This document shows, piece after piece, positions 7,506 through 15,791 of a stretch of DNA of 64,000 nt. This DNA comes from an uncultured Alphaproteobacteria bacterium. Its GTDB lineage: Bacteria > Pseudomonadota > Alphaproteobacteria > Rs-D84. Location of the stretch: contig CALXMC010000002.1 of NCBI GenBank assembly GCA_944389385.1, forward strand, positions 109,831 to 173,830. The letters run 5' to 3'. Below the pieces are notes generated by a model. The model was given only the letters and a program-made list of their open reading frames with translations. It made no database searches and had not been told where the DNA came from. A program made the position numbers and the translations under genes. How positions within the stretch are numbered: position 1 is the stretch's first letter; every line of letters begins with the position of its first letter.

Positions 7506-10500
7506 ATGGCAAATTTGATTGTTGATGGAAACTGGGCGGCGGCTGATGTTGCGTACAGATGTGTTGATTTCGCAGCAATTTATCCAATCACCCCCAGCAG
7601 TACTATGGGCGAATTGGCGGACGAATGGTCGTTCCAGCATAAAAAAAATATCTGGGGCGCAATTCCGCAAATAATTGAAATGCAATCCGAGGGCGGTGCC
7701 GCAGGTGCGATGCACGGTGCGTTGCAAATGGGGTCTTTGGCGACGACTTTTACGGCGTCCCAGGGATTGTTGTTAATGATTCCAAATATGTACAAAATCG
7801 CAGGTGAACAAACACCGTTCGTGATGCATGTTGCAGCGCGCGCTTTGGCAACGCATGCGTTGTCTATATTTGGTGATCACAGCGATGTTATGTCTGTGCG
7901 GCAAACGGGTTTTGCGTTGCTGTCCAGTCATAATGTGCAACAGGCGCACGATTTGGCGGCAATTGCGCATGCCGCAACGCTGCGCGCACGCGTGCCGTTT
8001 TTGCATTTCTTTGATGGGTTCCGCACCAGTCACGAAGAATCACGACTGACGCGTATAGAAGACGATGTGTTGCGCGAAATGTTGCCTGATGATTTAATTT
8101 TGGCAAATCGTGCGCGCGGGATGACGCCTGATCATCCGACGATTCGTGGAACTGCACAAAATCCCGATGTGTTTTTCCAAGGACGCGAGGCCGCAAATCC
8201 GCTGTATGCGAAAACACCAGAAATTGTTCAAGAATGTATGGATAAGTTTGCAAAACTGACGGGGCGCAAATATAACTTAGTCGATTATGTTGGTGATCCG
8301 AATGCTGAAAATGTTATCGTCGCAATGGGCAGTGCATGCGAAACAATCGAAGAAACTATGGCGCATTTGCCGGCCGGATTGGGATTGTTAAAAGTGCATT
8401 TGTTCCGCCCATTCCCACGTGATGCGTTTTTGGCGGCTTTGCCAAAGTCTGTTAAACGTATTGCCGTTTTGGACAGATGTAAAGAACCGGGTTCTTTGGG
8501 CGAACCGCTGTATCAAGATGTTAAAACGGTTGTTGGGGACAAGGCCGCTGTATTCGGTGGGCGTTATGGTTTGGGATCCAAAGAATTCAAGCCGCGCGAT
8601 GTCAAGGCTGTGTTTGAAAATCTGATGCGCGAAACTTTGCATCATAATTTTACAGTCGGTATCGAAGATGATTTGACCGGTTTGTCGTTGAAAACAGATC
8701 CTGCGTTTTCCGTTCAGGATGATAATTTCAAGACGGCAATACTGTACGGTATTGGTTCGGATGGTACGGTTGGCGCGGTTAAAAACATCGTTAAAATCGT
8801 TGGGGAAAATTCTGATTTATATCCGCAATCGTATGCTGTGTATGATTCGAAAAAGTCGGGCGGACTGACCGCGTCGCATATACGTTTTTCGGATAAACCA
8901 ATTCAAAGTCAATATTTAATCGAAGTTGCTGATTTTATCAGTGTTTCGAATTTTATGATTGCACAACGTTTTGATATATTCCGCGGGCTGCGCGCGGGTG
9001 GGACTGTGATGATTAACACATCCATGGCACCCGATGTCGCGTTTGCGAATTTGCCACGTGAAACCCAAGAACATTTAATGCGAATTCGTGCGCGTGTGTT
9101 TTTCTTGGATGCGAATTCAGCCGCGGCCGAACTGGGGTTGGGAAATCGTATCAACACGTTTATTATGTTGAACTTCTTTAATTTAACGCATGTTATTGAC
9201 CCGGCCGTTGCCGCAACCAGTGCCAAGGTTGCAATTGAAAAAACATACAAGAAAAAGGGTATGGATGTTGTCCAGGCGAACTGGGCCGCGGTTGACAAGG
9301 CGGCGGATTATCTGCACGAGTACAAGTTGCCGTCGTCTGTATCCAATTTCGCGCCTGATTTTGTGCCGGCGATGACAAATGCTGCACCGGCTGAAATTGC
9401 GGGAACGTTGGGCGAAATGGCGGCGCAACGTGGGGATGAAATTCCTGTGTCGCGTTTTCGTGTTGATGGTGAATTCGGGGCAGGGCAATATCCAGTTGGT
9501 ACCGCAAAGTACGAAAAACGTGCGATTTCCGACCGGGTTGCAACCGTTGATTTGGAAAAATGTATTCAGTGCGGTAAATGTTCGATGCTGTGTCCGCATG
9601 CGGCGATTCGTATCAAGGCAATGACCGCGGACGAGGCAGAACGTGCGCGCGCAGATGGCGTAATTGTTGTGCCGATGAAAACGCCTGAATTGGGCGAAAA
9701 CATGTATTATACGTTAAATATTTCGCCAGCGGATTGTACGGGGTGCAATGTTTGCGTGAAAAATTGTCCGGTCCAGGCATTGTCTATGATGGCTTTGCGT
9801 GATTCCGGTGACCAGCAAAAACGATTCGATGCGGCGCAAAAAATCCCAGATATGCCGCGGGAAAAATTAAATCTGAATATTCCAAAGCATGTTGAGTTGT
9901 TGCCGCATTATTTCGAATTTCCGGGTGCTTGCGCGGGGTGTGGCGAAACACCATATATTAAAATGATGTCCCATTTGTTTGGTGATCGTATGATTGTGGC
10001 AAATGCGACGGGATGTTCGTCGATATATGGCGGGAATTTGCCGACTACGCCTTGGACGGCGGATGCGAATGGGCGTGGACCTGCGTGGTCGAATTCGTTA
10101 TTCGAAGATAATGCCGAATACGGTTTGGGTATGCGAATCGCGCTGAATCAAAAACGCGATATGTTGAAAGGTTTGCTGTTTGAATTAAATATTCCAAATG
10201 TCGAAGAAATCTTTGCGGAACGCGACCCAGACAAGCAGCGTGAAATCGAAACTGAATTACGTGCAAAATTGGAAAAAATCGATTCGCCACAGGCGGCCAT
10301 GGCGCGCAGTTTAATCGGTGAAATCGTCGATAAATATGTGTGGATTATCGGTGGCGACGGTTGGGCGTACGATATTGGTTACGGCGGTTTGGATCATGTT
10401 TTGCACAGTGGCGAAAATGTTAATATCTTGGTTTTGGATACAGAAGGTTATTCCAACACTGGTGGCCAACAATCCAAGGCTACGCCGTTCGGCGCAAGTA

Positions 10501-11012
10501 TGAAATTCGCCATTGGTGGGAAAGAGCACGCCAAAAAAGATTTGGGTATGATTGCCATGATGTCGGGCGCGTATGTCGCGCAAATCGCATTGGGTGCAAA
10601 TCAAGCCCAGGCAATACGCGCATTCCGCGAGGCGGCTGCATTCCCAGGACCGTCAATAATATTGGCGTATGCGCCGTGTATCGCGCATGGTTTCCCATTG
10701 CAAAATGGTCCAGAGCACCAAGCGCAACAGGTCAGCACAGGCGCATGGCCGCTGTATCGGTTTGACCCGTCGTTGATTTTGGATGGGCACAGTCCGCTGA
10801 CGATGGATTCTAATGTCGATGAAACGACGCCGTTGGAAGATTTCTTGAAAACAGAAAGTCGTTTTGCGGCGGCACGTGCGGCCAATCCGCACTTTGACCG
10901 GTTGGTGGCCGAAGCCAAGGAAAACAATCATTATCGCAGCGAATTGAAAAAATATATCGCGCACTTTGCGATGATGAATTCGCCCGAGGTCAAAGAAAAC
11001 GGCGAAGGATAA
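7506..11012 (+). CDS. nifJ: Pyruvate:ferredoxin (flavodoxin) oxidoreductase
   Basis: Single-chain PFOR of 1168 residues, the usual length. It oxidises pyruvate with CoA to acetyl-CoA and CO2 and reduces ferredoxin or flavodoxin in anaerobic metabolism. The N-terminal pyruvate-binding domain contains YPITPSSTMGE near residue 23. The two 4Fe-4S clusters of the ferredoxin-like domain are CIQCGKCSMLCP (from about 686) and CTGCNVCVKNCP (from about 744). The C-terminal TPP domain has CAGCGE (about 809) and GDGWAYDIGYGGLDH (about 950), followed by DTEGYSNTGGQ. The oxygen-sensitive chemistry implies an anaerobic or microaerobic lifestyle. It has its own promoter and terminator, so it is monocistronic. 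Confidence 0.97.
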   Translation: MANLIVDGNWAAADVAYRCVDFAAIYPITPSSTMGELADEWSFQHKKNIWGAIPQIIEMQSEGGAAGAMHGALQMGSLATTFTASQGLLLMIPNMYKIAGEQTPFVMHVAARALATHALSIFGDHSDVMSVRQTGFALLSSHNVQQAHDLAAIAHAATLRARVPFLHFFDGFRTSHEESRLTRIEDDVLREMLPDDLILANRARGMTPDHPTIRGTAQNPDVFFQGREAANPLYAKTPEIVQECMDKFAKLTGRKYNLVDYVGDPNAENVIVAMGSACETIEETMAHLPAGLGLLKVHLFRPFPRDAFLAALPKSVKRIAVLDRCKEPGSLGEPLYQDVKTVVGDKAAVFGGRYGLGSKEFKPRDVKAVFENLMRETLHHNFTVGIEDDLTGLSLKTDPAFSVQDDNFKTAILYGIGSDGTVGAVKNIVKIVGENSDLYPQSYAVYDSKKSGGLTASHIRFSDKPIQSQYLIEVADFISVSNFMIAQRFDIFRGLRAGGTVMINTSMAPDVAFANLPRETQEHLMRIRARVFFLDANSAAAELGLGNRINTFIMLNFFNLTHVIDPAVAATSAKVAIEKTYKKKGMDVVQANWAAVDKAADYLHEYKLPSSVSNFAPDFVPAMTNAAPAEIAGTLGEMAAQRGDEIPVSRFRVDGEFGAGQYPVGTAKYEKRAISDRVATVDLEKCIQCGKCSMLCPHAAIRIKAMTADEAERARADGVIVVPMKTPELGENMYYTLNISPADCTGCNVCVKNCPVQALSMMALRDSGDQQKRFDAAQKIPDMPREKLNLNIPKHVELLPHYFEFPGACAGCGETPYIKMMSHLFGDRMIVANATGCSSIYGGNLPTTPWTADANGRGPAWSNSLFEDNAEYGLGMRIALNQKRDMLKGLLFELNIPNVEEIFAERDPDKQREIETELRAKLEKIDSPQAAMARSLIGEIVDKYVWIIGGDGWAYDIGYGGLDHVLHSGENVNILVLDTEGYSNTGGQQSKATPFGASMKFAIGGKEHAKKDLGMIAMMSGAYVAQIALGANQAQAIRAFREAAAFPGPSIILAYAPCIAHGFPLQNGPEHQAQQVSTGAWPLYRFDPSLILDGHSPLTMDSNVDETTPLEDFLKTESRFAAARAANPHFDRLVAEAKENNHYRSELKKYIAHFAMMNSPEVKENGEG

Positions 11013-11036
11013 AAACGGGGCACTGCCCCGTTTTTG
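11011..11036 (+). terminator. Terminator after nifJ
   Basis: Stem ACGGGGC / GCCCCGT with loop ACT and a TTTTT tail. Confidence 0.85.
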
Positions 11037-11117
11037 TTACTGGTTACTTGTAACTTGTTACCCCCGGGGGATAATTTTTTGTTGCGTGCGGGGCTGGGTT
11101 TGATGTACATTTGGGGT

Positions 11118-11546
11118 ATGAAAAAAATATTTATCATTTTGGCGGTGGTTTTGGCGGGCTGTACTTTTCAGACCAAACATCGCGGGTATGTTTTTCCGCC
11201 TGATTTGGATACGGTTGTTGCGGATATTAAAACAACAAAACAATTAACGGACGAAATCGGTTCGCCCCAGGTGAAAACTATATACGGCGATACTGTTTGG
11301 ATTTATTACGGCGCGGATGAAAATTATCGCGGGCCGTTGCCGTTGAAATACGATAATCAAACCGTGTTATTGGCGTGGGTTGATGGAACGCGCGTGAAGG
11401 ATATTCGTGTGCTGCACGATGATGATTTGCCTGATGTGATTATTTCCGAAGATGAAACCGAAATCCCGGCCGCGATTGAACTGAACGCAATCCAGGAATT
11501 GTTTAATAATGTCGGGCGTTTTTCGCCGGCTGGATTGGGGCAGTAA
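11118..11546 (+). CDS. bamE: Outer-membrane assembly lipoprotein BamE (SmpA/OmlA)
   Basis: A 142-residue lipoprotein: signal peptide then the lipobox LAGC at residues 12-15. The mature N-terminus has the BamE signature pattern GYVFPPDLD, then a segment resembling IGSPQ...GDTVWIYY. BamE is a small subunit of the BAM complex that inserts beta-barrels such as the autotransporter and OmpA-type proteins of this window. A longer open frame begins at 11034, but the signal peptide shows that 11118 is the real start. No other bam gene is nearby. Confidence 0.88.
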   Translation: MKKIFIILAVVLAGCTFQTKHRGYVFPPDLDTVVADIKTTKQLTDEIGSPQVKTIYGDTVWIYYGADENYRGPLPLKYDNQTVLLAWVDGTRVKDIRVLHDDDLPDVIISEDETEIPAAIELNAIQELFNNVGRFSPAGLGQ

Positions 11547-11555
11547 AAAAGTCGT

Positions 11556-11584
11556 TTGCAAAATATGTGTAAAAAGTGTAGAAT
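11556..11584 (+). promoter_or_regulatory. Sigma70-type promoter
   Basis: TTGCAA, 17-base spacer, TAGAAT, upstream of the secreted Cys-rich protein gene at 11608. Confidence 0.5.
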
Positions 11585-11607
11585 AGTCATATAAAAGAGA
11601 AGTGGGA

Positions 11608-12165
11608 ATGAAAAAAATTTTATTTTCTTTAATCGTTTTTGGTTGTGCAGCGGTTATTGGCGTTCCGTCGGTAATGGCTGGGGAATTCACATCTTGTGGG
11701 CCTGGATACATTTTGGTCGAGCACAAAGATATAGACGGTATTGCCGCGGCCGAGTGCCAAAAGTTGTGGTGTCGCGATTTGGAAACTGGGAAAACCATGG
11801 GCAGTGGTAATCGTGCAAATACCGGCTATGTTTCGACATCGTATCCGATGGAACTGTGCGATGCCGATGGTAATTGTGTTGAATGTTTTGGCGATCGCAA
11901 GTGGTGCAGCGGCCAACCAACGGGGTATTGGAATCCTGAATACGGGGCGTATACATACGGTGGTGATGATAATGCCACGTATCGTTCGTATCAACGCGGC
12001 AGTTGTTTTTCGTGGAATATTGACAAACCTGAATGTCCAGATGGCCAGACGGCTATTTTGCAGAATGGACAGTGGATTTGCGCAGTAGAGTCCGAGACGT
12101 CCGCCGGCAGTCGTGAGTCCAGTATCCGCAGAACGTCTGGATCTTTGCGGCGTGCGATACGGTAA
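11608..12165 (+). CDS. Secreted cysteine-rich protein of unknown function
   Basis: A 185-residue exported protein. The signal peptide is residues 1-24 (positively charged start, hydrophobic core, ending VMA-GEF). The mature part has about ten cysteines (for example CGPGY, CQKLWC, CDADGNCVECFG, CSGQ, CFSW, CPDG, ICAVE), suggesting a disulphide-bonded periplasmic or surface domain. The last 25 residues are basic and Ser/Arg-rich. The DGQTA...NGQWIC phrase resembles short Cys repeats in other proteins of this window, notably the one at 30183. I use the ATG at 11608 (site AGAGAAGTGGG), not the GTG six bases earlier. Its own promoter and a terminator bracket it. Confidence 0.75.
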   Translation: MKKILFSLIVFGCAAVIGVPSVMAGEFTSCGPGYILVEHKDIDGIAAAECQKLWCRDLETGKTMGSGNRANTGYVSTSYPMELCDADGNCVECFGDRKWCSGQPTGYWNPEYGAYTYGGDDNATYRSYQRGSCFSWNIDKPECPDGQTAILQNGQWICAVESETSAGSRESSIRRTSGSLRRAIR

Positions 12166-12180
12166 TGTTTATGTCAGATT

Positions 12181-12210
12181 TGCCCCCAGACCGGGGGCAT
12201 TTATTTTTTG
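12181..12210 (+). terminator. Terminator
   Basis: Stem TGCCCCC / GGGGGCA followed by TTTATTTTTTG, after the gene ending at 12165. Confidence 0.8.
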
Positions 12211-12220
12211 TCTTGATTAT

Positions 12221-12248
12221 TTGTTTTTCGTGTTTTTTATGGTATAAT
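12221..12248 (+). promoter_or_regulatory. Probable carD promoter
   Basis: TTGTTT, 16-base spacer, TATAAT, ending 17 bases before the carD start. The -10 is perfect and the -35 is weak. Confidence 0.5.
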
Positions 12249-12265
12249 GGGTGGGATGTGAGAGA

Positions 12266-12853
12266 ATGGCAACTGTAAAAGGTATCCAGATTATGCCAAG
12301 TAAGAAACTTGATTTTAAGACAGGTCAGTATGTTGTGTATCCAACCCAGGGCGTTGGTAAATTGGTTCGGGTCGAAGAACAAAATATAGCTGGCCAAAAA
12401 ATAAAAATGTTGGTCATAGATTTTGAACGCAATCACATGATATTGCGCGTGCCGGTGGAACGTGCTGAAATTTCTGGGTTGCGCCCATTGACAACTGTTA
12501 AAAAAATGGACGAGGCAATCGCCGCCGCCAAGGGTAAAGCCGGTGCAAAGCGTATGATTTGGGCACGTCGGGCCGCCCAGTACGAAGAAAATATTAACTC
12601 GGGCGATCCAATGAAATTGGCCGAGGTTGTACGTGACCTGCAACGCAGAAGTCCAACCGATACAATGACTTTTTCTGCGCGTCAATTGTATTTGCGTGCG
12701 TTGGAACGCATGGCCCAGGAATTTGCTGTTTTACATAAAATCGATTTAGAGGAAGCATCCGATAAAATAGAAGATATATTAGGGGTGCCAAAGGAAATAG
12801 ATTTGAATGTCGTTGATATTGACGACGATGATGATGATTCAGAAGACGAGTAA
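12266..12853 (+). CDS. carD: CarD-family transcriptional regulator
   Basis: A 195-residue protein. The N-terminal CarD/TRCF RNA-polymerase-interaction Tudor-like domain (about residues 14-75) shows VVYPTQGVGKL and the hydrophobic pattern LRVPVERAEISGLRPL. A helical C-terminal DNA-binding region follows (about 80-170), and the tail is a run of D/E from about 180. In Alphaproteobacteria CarD stabilises open complexes, especially at rRNA and stress promoters. Candidate starts are ATG 12266 and ATG 12293; conservation begins after both, so the start is uncertain by nine codons. Confidence 0.92.
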   Translation: MATVKGIQIMPSKKLDFKTGQYVVYPTQGVGKLVRVEEQNIAGQKIKMLVIDFERNHMILRVPVERAEISGLRPLTTVKKMDEAIAAAKGKAGAKRMIWARRAAQYEENINSGDPMKLAEVVRDLQRRSPTDTMTFSARQLYLRALERMAQEFAVLHKIDLEEASDKIEDILGVPKEIDLNVVDIDDDDDDSEDE

Positions 12854-12870
12854 AGTTGCTTAGTTACTCG

Positions 12871-13320
12871 TTACTTGTTACTCGTGTTTCACCCTTTGCC
12901 GAAATTTCGTATAACAAACCACCCCGGCACGCTTACCTCCCACGAAAATTGCATTTTCGCGGGGCTCGGTATCGCGGCACCCCTCCGCAGAGGGGAACTT
13001 AGACCGCGATGGTACTGGGGGAGCAGCCCCATCCGTCGTAAAGGGGACCTTAGGCTGTGGTGGGAACGTGCCAATGCCCACCGCACCCCGTGGGGGCGGG
13101 GGTGTCGCGCCCCGCGCGACGGGGGGTGGGGTTAGTGGTTACTTGTTACTCGTGTTTCACCCTTTGCCGAAATTTCGTATAACAAACCACCCCGGCACGC
13201 TGACGCGTGCCACCCCTCCGCTAGATGAGGAACTTGTTACGTTCCCGTTGCGGGCTGAGTTCCCCTCCATTGGAGGGGTGGCGGCTTGCCGCCGGGGTGG
13301 TTAGAGACTGCGGAATTAGG
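12871..13320. repeat. GC-rich dispersed repeat block, copy 2 (with internal duplication)
   Basis: Same modules as 5870-6235. Inside the block, a segment of ~75 bases, beginning at the phrase TTACTTGTTACTCGTGTTTC, occurs twice (about 12870-12950 and 13138-13215). It continues through CCGAAATTTCGTATAACAAA and ACCACCCCGGCACGCT. Modules GTCGTAAAGGGGACCTTAGG and GAGGGGTGGCGGCTTGCCGC recur. No gene is seen between carD and the lptB terminator. Confidence 0.7.
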
Positions 13321-13336
13321 TACTTGATCCCTTTGT

Positions 13337-13402
13337 ATTCCCGCCTTATCCACCCCACAAATATATTCATGTTTGCGGGGGCCCTGGGCGCGGGAATGAC
13401 AA
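13337..13402. repeat. Single copy of the palindromic repeat seen at 6361
   Basis: Starts ATTCCCGCC and ends GCGGGAAT with the inner stem variant found in the third unit of the 6361-6605 array. Confidence 0.8.
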
Positions 13403-13475
13403 AGGTGTGGAATTGGGCGCTTAGTCCCCTTTGTCATCACGAGGGAGTGAAACGACCGTGGCGATCCAGTGAATA

Positions 13476-13505
13476 AAAAAGCACTGCGGGCGAATGCCCG
13501 CAGAC
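13476..13505 (-). terminator. Terminator for lptC-lptB (minus strand)
   Basis: Read on the minus strand: CTGCGGGC, loop ATTC, GCCCGCAG, then TGCTTTTTTA, about 80 bases after the lptB stop. Confidence 0.7.
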
Positions 13506-13586
13506 ATATTATAACCTGGATTGCCGCAGTCGTACGACAACGTTTTCAACGTTTCGCGCTTCTTCGCAATGACAAGGGGGCGGATG

Positions 13587-14315
13587 TTACATTACAAAAT
13601 CTTTGCCCAGATAGACCTTTTTTACCATTTCATCTTGGACAATTTCGGCCGTTGTGCCGTGTTTCAAAATTTTTCCGTCGTGCAAAACGTAACTGCGATC
13701 TGTAATACCCAATGTTTCACGTACGTTGTGGTCGGTTATAATTACCCCCAATCCGCGATTTTTTAATTGAGACACCAGGTCGCGAATTTCATTTACTGCG
13801 ATTGGGTCAATGCCGGCGAACGGTTCGTCCAGTAATATGAATTTTGGATCGTTCGCCAATGCACGTGCAATTTCCACACGTCTGCGTTCGCCACCAGACA
13901 GTGCCGTCGCAGGGCTGCGACGCAGGGCGGTTATTGAAAATTCATCCAACAACGCATCCAGTTTCTTTTTGCGTTTTTTGCGGTCTGGTTCAACAACTTC
14001 AAGTATTGCCATGATGTTTTGTTCAACCGTTAATCCGCGAAATACACTGTTTTCCTGGGGTAAATATCCGATATGCATGCGTGCGCGTTGGTAAAATGGT
14101 AAATGGGTTATGTCTTGCGAGTTCAAAAATATCTGGCCGCCGGTGGCGCTTAATTGGCCGGTTATGCAATAAAAAGCGGTTGTTTTACCCGCGCCGTTCG
14201 GCCCCAACAAGCCAACCGATTCGCCTTGGCGTGCAATCATGGATATATCACGGATAACCATGCGTTTGCCGTACGATTTTGACAAGTGTTCAATTCTTAA
14301 TACAGATTGTTTCAT
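13587..14315 (-). CDS. lptB: LPS export ABC transporter ATPase LptB
   Basis: Cytoplasmic ATPase of the LptB2FGC complex that extracts lipopolysaccharide from the inner membrane. Length 242 is typical. Walker A GPNGAGKTT (about residues 38-46), Q-loop region LPQENSVF, ABC signature LSGGERRRVEIARAL, Walker B FILLDEPFAGIDP and switch His in IITDHNVRE are all present. The start overlaps the lptC stop by four bases (ATGA), so the two are coupled. In most Proteobacteria lptA lies between lptC and lptB; here it does not. Confidence 0.95.
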   Translation of the reverse strand: MKQSVLRIEHLSKSYGKRMVIRDISMIARQGESVGLLGPNGAGKTTAFYCITGQLSATGGQIFLNSQDITHLPFYQRARMHIGYLPQENSVFRGLTVEQNIMAILEVVEPDRKKRKKKLDALLDEFSITALRRSPATALSGGERRRVEIARALANDPKFILLDEPFAGIDPIAVNEIRDLVSQLKNRGLGVIITDHNVRETLGITDRSYVLHDGKILKHGTTAEIVQDEMVKKVYLGKDFVM

Positions 14316-14791
14316 AATTTTATCACCAATTCGTCTGTTCTGATTTTATCACCATTACTGGAATCTATGCGAACGTTTTGCAGCAGTGTAATGGTTTTTT
14401 GTGTGCGGTCGTATCGGCCAGTGTCGGCGGCGATATTGTCGATTATTTTTGCGTTGTTTGATACACGTGTTACCGTGCCGGATACATTATCCAGTAATAT
14501 TATGTTTGGTTGATTGTATTCTTGGCGGCCACTGGTTGCGCGAATTTCAAAAGGTTCGCCATTTGTGTCGGTGCCAGAAAATTCTGCATTCGACATTTTG
14601 AATTGGTTGGTTACGATGTCAGTCATGTTGATGGCTGATATTGGTGTCCATAATAATTGGCGCGTAAATAACGAGCCTGCAATCAACGCAGCCAACATTA
14701 CCAATCCCCAACCGGTAAAGAAAAACTGCCACAGGCGTTTTAATCGTCTGTGCTTGAAAAAGATAATAAAATTGCGTTTGTCGCCTTGCAC
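14312..14791 (-). CDS. lptC: LptC-like LPS export protein
   Basis: A 159-residue bitopic inner-membrane protein. One transmembrane helix (about residues 25-45) follows a basic cytoplasmic start, and a periplasmic beta-jellyroll segment of the LptC/YrbK type comes next. A phrase such as MSNAEFSGTDTNGEPFEIRA is characteristic of the family. LptC receives LPS from LptBFG and passes it to LptA. It starts at a GTG with a weak ribosome site; a start a few codons away cannot be excluded. It is coupled to lptB. Given the missing lptA, the periplasmic bridge protein must be encoded elsewhere. Confidence 0.82.
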   Translation of the reverse strand: MQGDKRNFIIFFKHRRLKRLWQFFFTGWGLVMLAALIAGSLFTRQLLWTPISAINMTDIVTNQFKMSNAEFSGTDTNGEPFEIRATSGRQEYNQPNIILLDNVSGTVTRVSNNAKIIDNIAADTGRYDRTQKTITLLQNVRIDSSNGDKIRTDELVIKL

Positions 14792-14835
14792 GGGGCATAG
14801 TGTAGCGCGACATTAACAAAAATGCAATTTTTATA

Positions 14836-14864
14836 TTTATTCAGGCTTTATTTTGTGATATAAT
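14836..14864 (+). promoter_or_regulatory. Sigma70-type promoter
   Basis: TTTATT, 17-base spacer, TATAAT, 14 bases before the ATG at 14879. Confidence 0.55.
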
Positions 14865-14878
14865 TCGTCCCAAGAGAG

Positions 14879-15694
14879 ATGAGAAAATTTCTACAGATTT
14901 TTATGTGTTGGTTTGTGGGCATCGTTGTTATGCCCGCGGACGCGGTTACAATTAACAAGGCTGCGCCGGTTGCGCCGGTCGAATCCAGTTCGTCATCAAC
15001 CACGGCCAGTTTGGTGCCAACTGTGTTGGGAATTATCAGCGGTGTCCAACAATTAACCAATCAGCAGCGTCAGTTAACTGCTGAATGTATTCCAACCAGT
15101 CAGGAAATCAACTGGGTTAACAATATGGTCAAAGAATGGGCAAAGACTGGTGCGATGAATGCGGCGGACGTGGAAAGAAAACTGTCTGCCCAGGGAATGC
15201 GTCGGTGTGCGTCTGCAACTGGTGGGTATGCCAATTCAGTGGCTGTGGCCGCAAATACTGATATGGAAAATGCAATTTGTTATGATTATTTTGGTACTGA
15301 TGCCGACCGTGCCATGGTTTGGTACCAGTTTCCAATGGCTTCTGTGGCGACGTATTGTTCCGATGGTTCTTTGGTCGGATGCGCAACTGATGACAGGGTA
15401 ACGGTGTCAAATATTTACGAGATTTTTAATCTGATAGATTTTTCAATGGATGATTACTATGGCGCAAACGATGCAACAATGTGGACGAATTTGATAAACA
15501 AAATCGAAAAGTGTTCAGATGTAAAATTGTCCGCGCGTAAGCGTCAATTGTGGGGCGAGTTTTTGACAGATACAATCAATTCGTTGGGCCAGCCAACAAA
15601 TACGGGCAGTATTATGGATGCGGTCAGCGGAATAACCAGTGGTGGCGGATTGGGGTCAATCGGGTCTTTGGCTGCACAGTTTCTGGGTAACTGA
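14879..15694 (+). CDS. Secreted protein of unknown function
   Basis: A 271-residue exported protein I do not recognise. The signal peptide covers about residues 1-22 (ending PADA). A Ser-rich linker (SSSSSTT) follows, then a mostly helical domain with six cysteines in the mature part (ECIP, RRCAS, AICYD, TYCSD, VGCAT, EKCSD). The C-terminal 30 residues are Gly/Ser-rich with GGGLGS and LAAQFLGN, which could be a membrane-active or packing tail. AGAGAG sits right before the ATG. It precedes the OmpA lipoprotein gene with its own promoter between, so the two need not be one operon. Confidence 0.7.
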   Translation: MRKFLQIFMCWFVGIVVMPADAVTINKAAPVAPVESSSSSTTASLVPTVLGIISGVQQLTNQQRQLTAECIPTSQEINWVNNMVKEWAKTGAMNAADVERKLSAQGMRRCASATGGYANSVAVAANTDMENAICYDYFGTDADRAMVWYQFPMASVATYCSDGSLVGCATDDRVTVSNIYEIFNLIDFSMDDYYGANDATMWTNLINKIEKCSDVKLSARKRQLWGEFLTDTINSLGQPTNTGSIMDAVSGITSGGGLGSIGSLAAQFLGN

Positions 15695-15735
15695 AAATTG
15701 TGTATAACAGTTTTTAATTACGGCGTTATTTTCGC

Positions 15736-15764
15736 TTTACTCGTGCGGTCAAAAATTGTATAAT
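15736..15764 (+). promoter_or_regulatory. Sigma70-type promoter for the OmpA-family lipoprotein
   Basis: TTTACT, 17-base spacer, TATAAT, 27 bases before the ATG at 15792. Confidence 0.65.
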
Positions 15765-15791
15765 ACAAGGGATTACAGAAAGGGATTTTTT

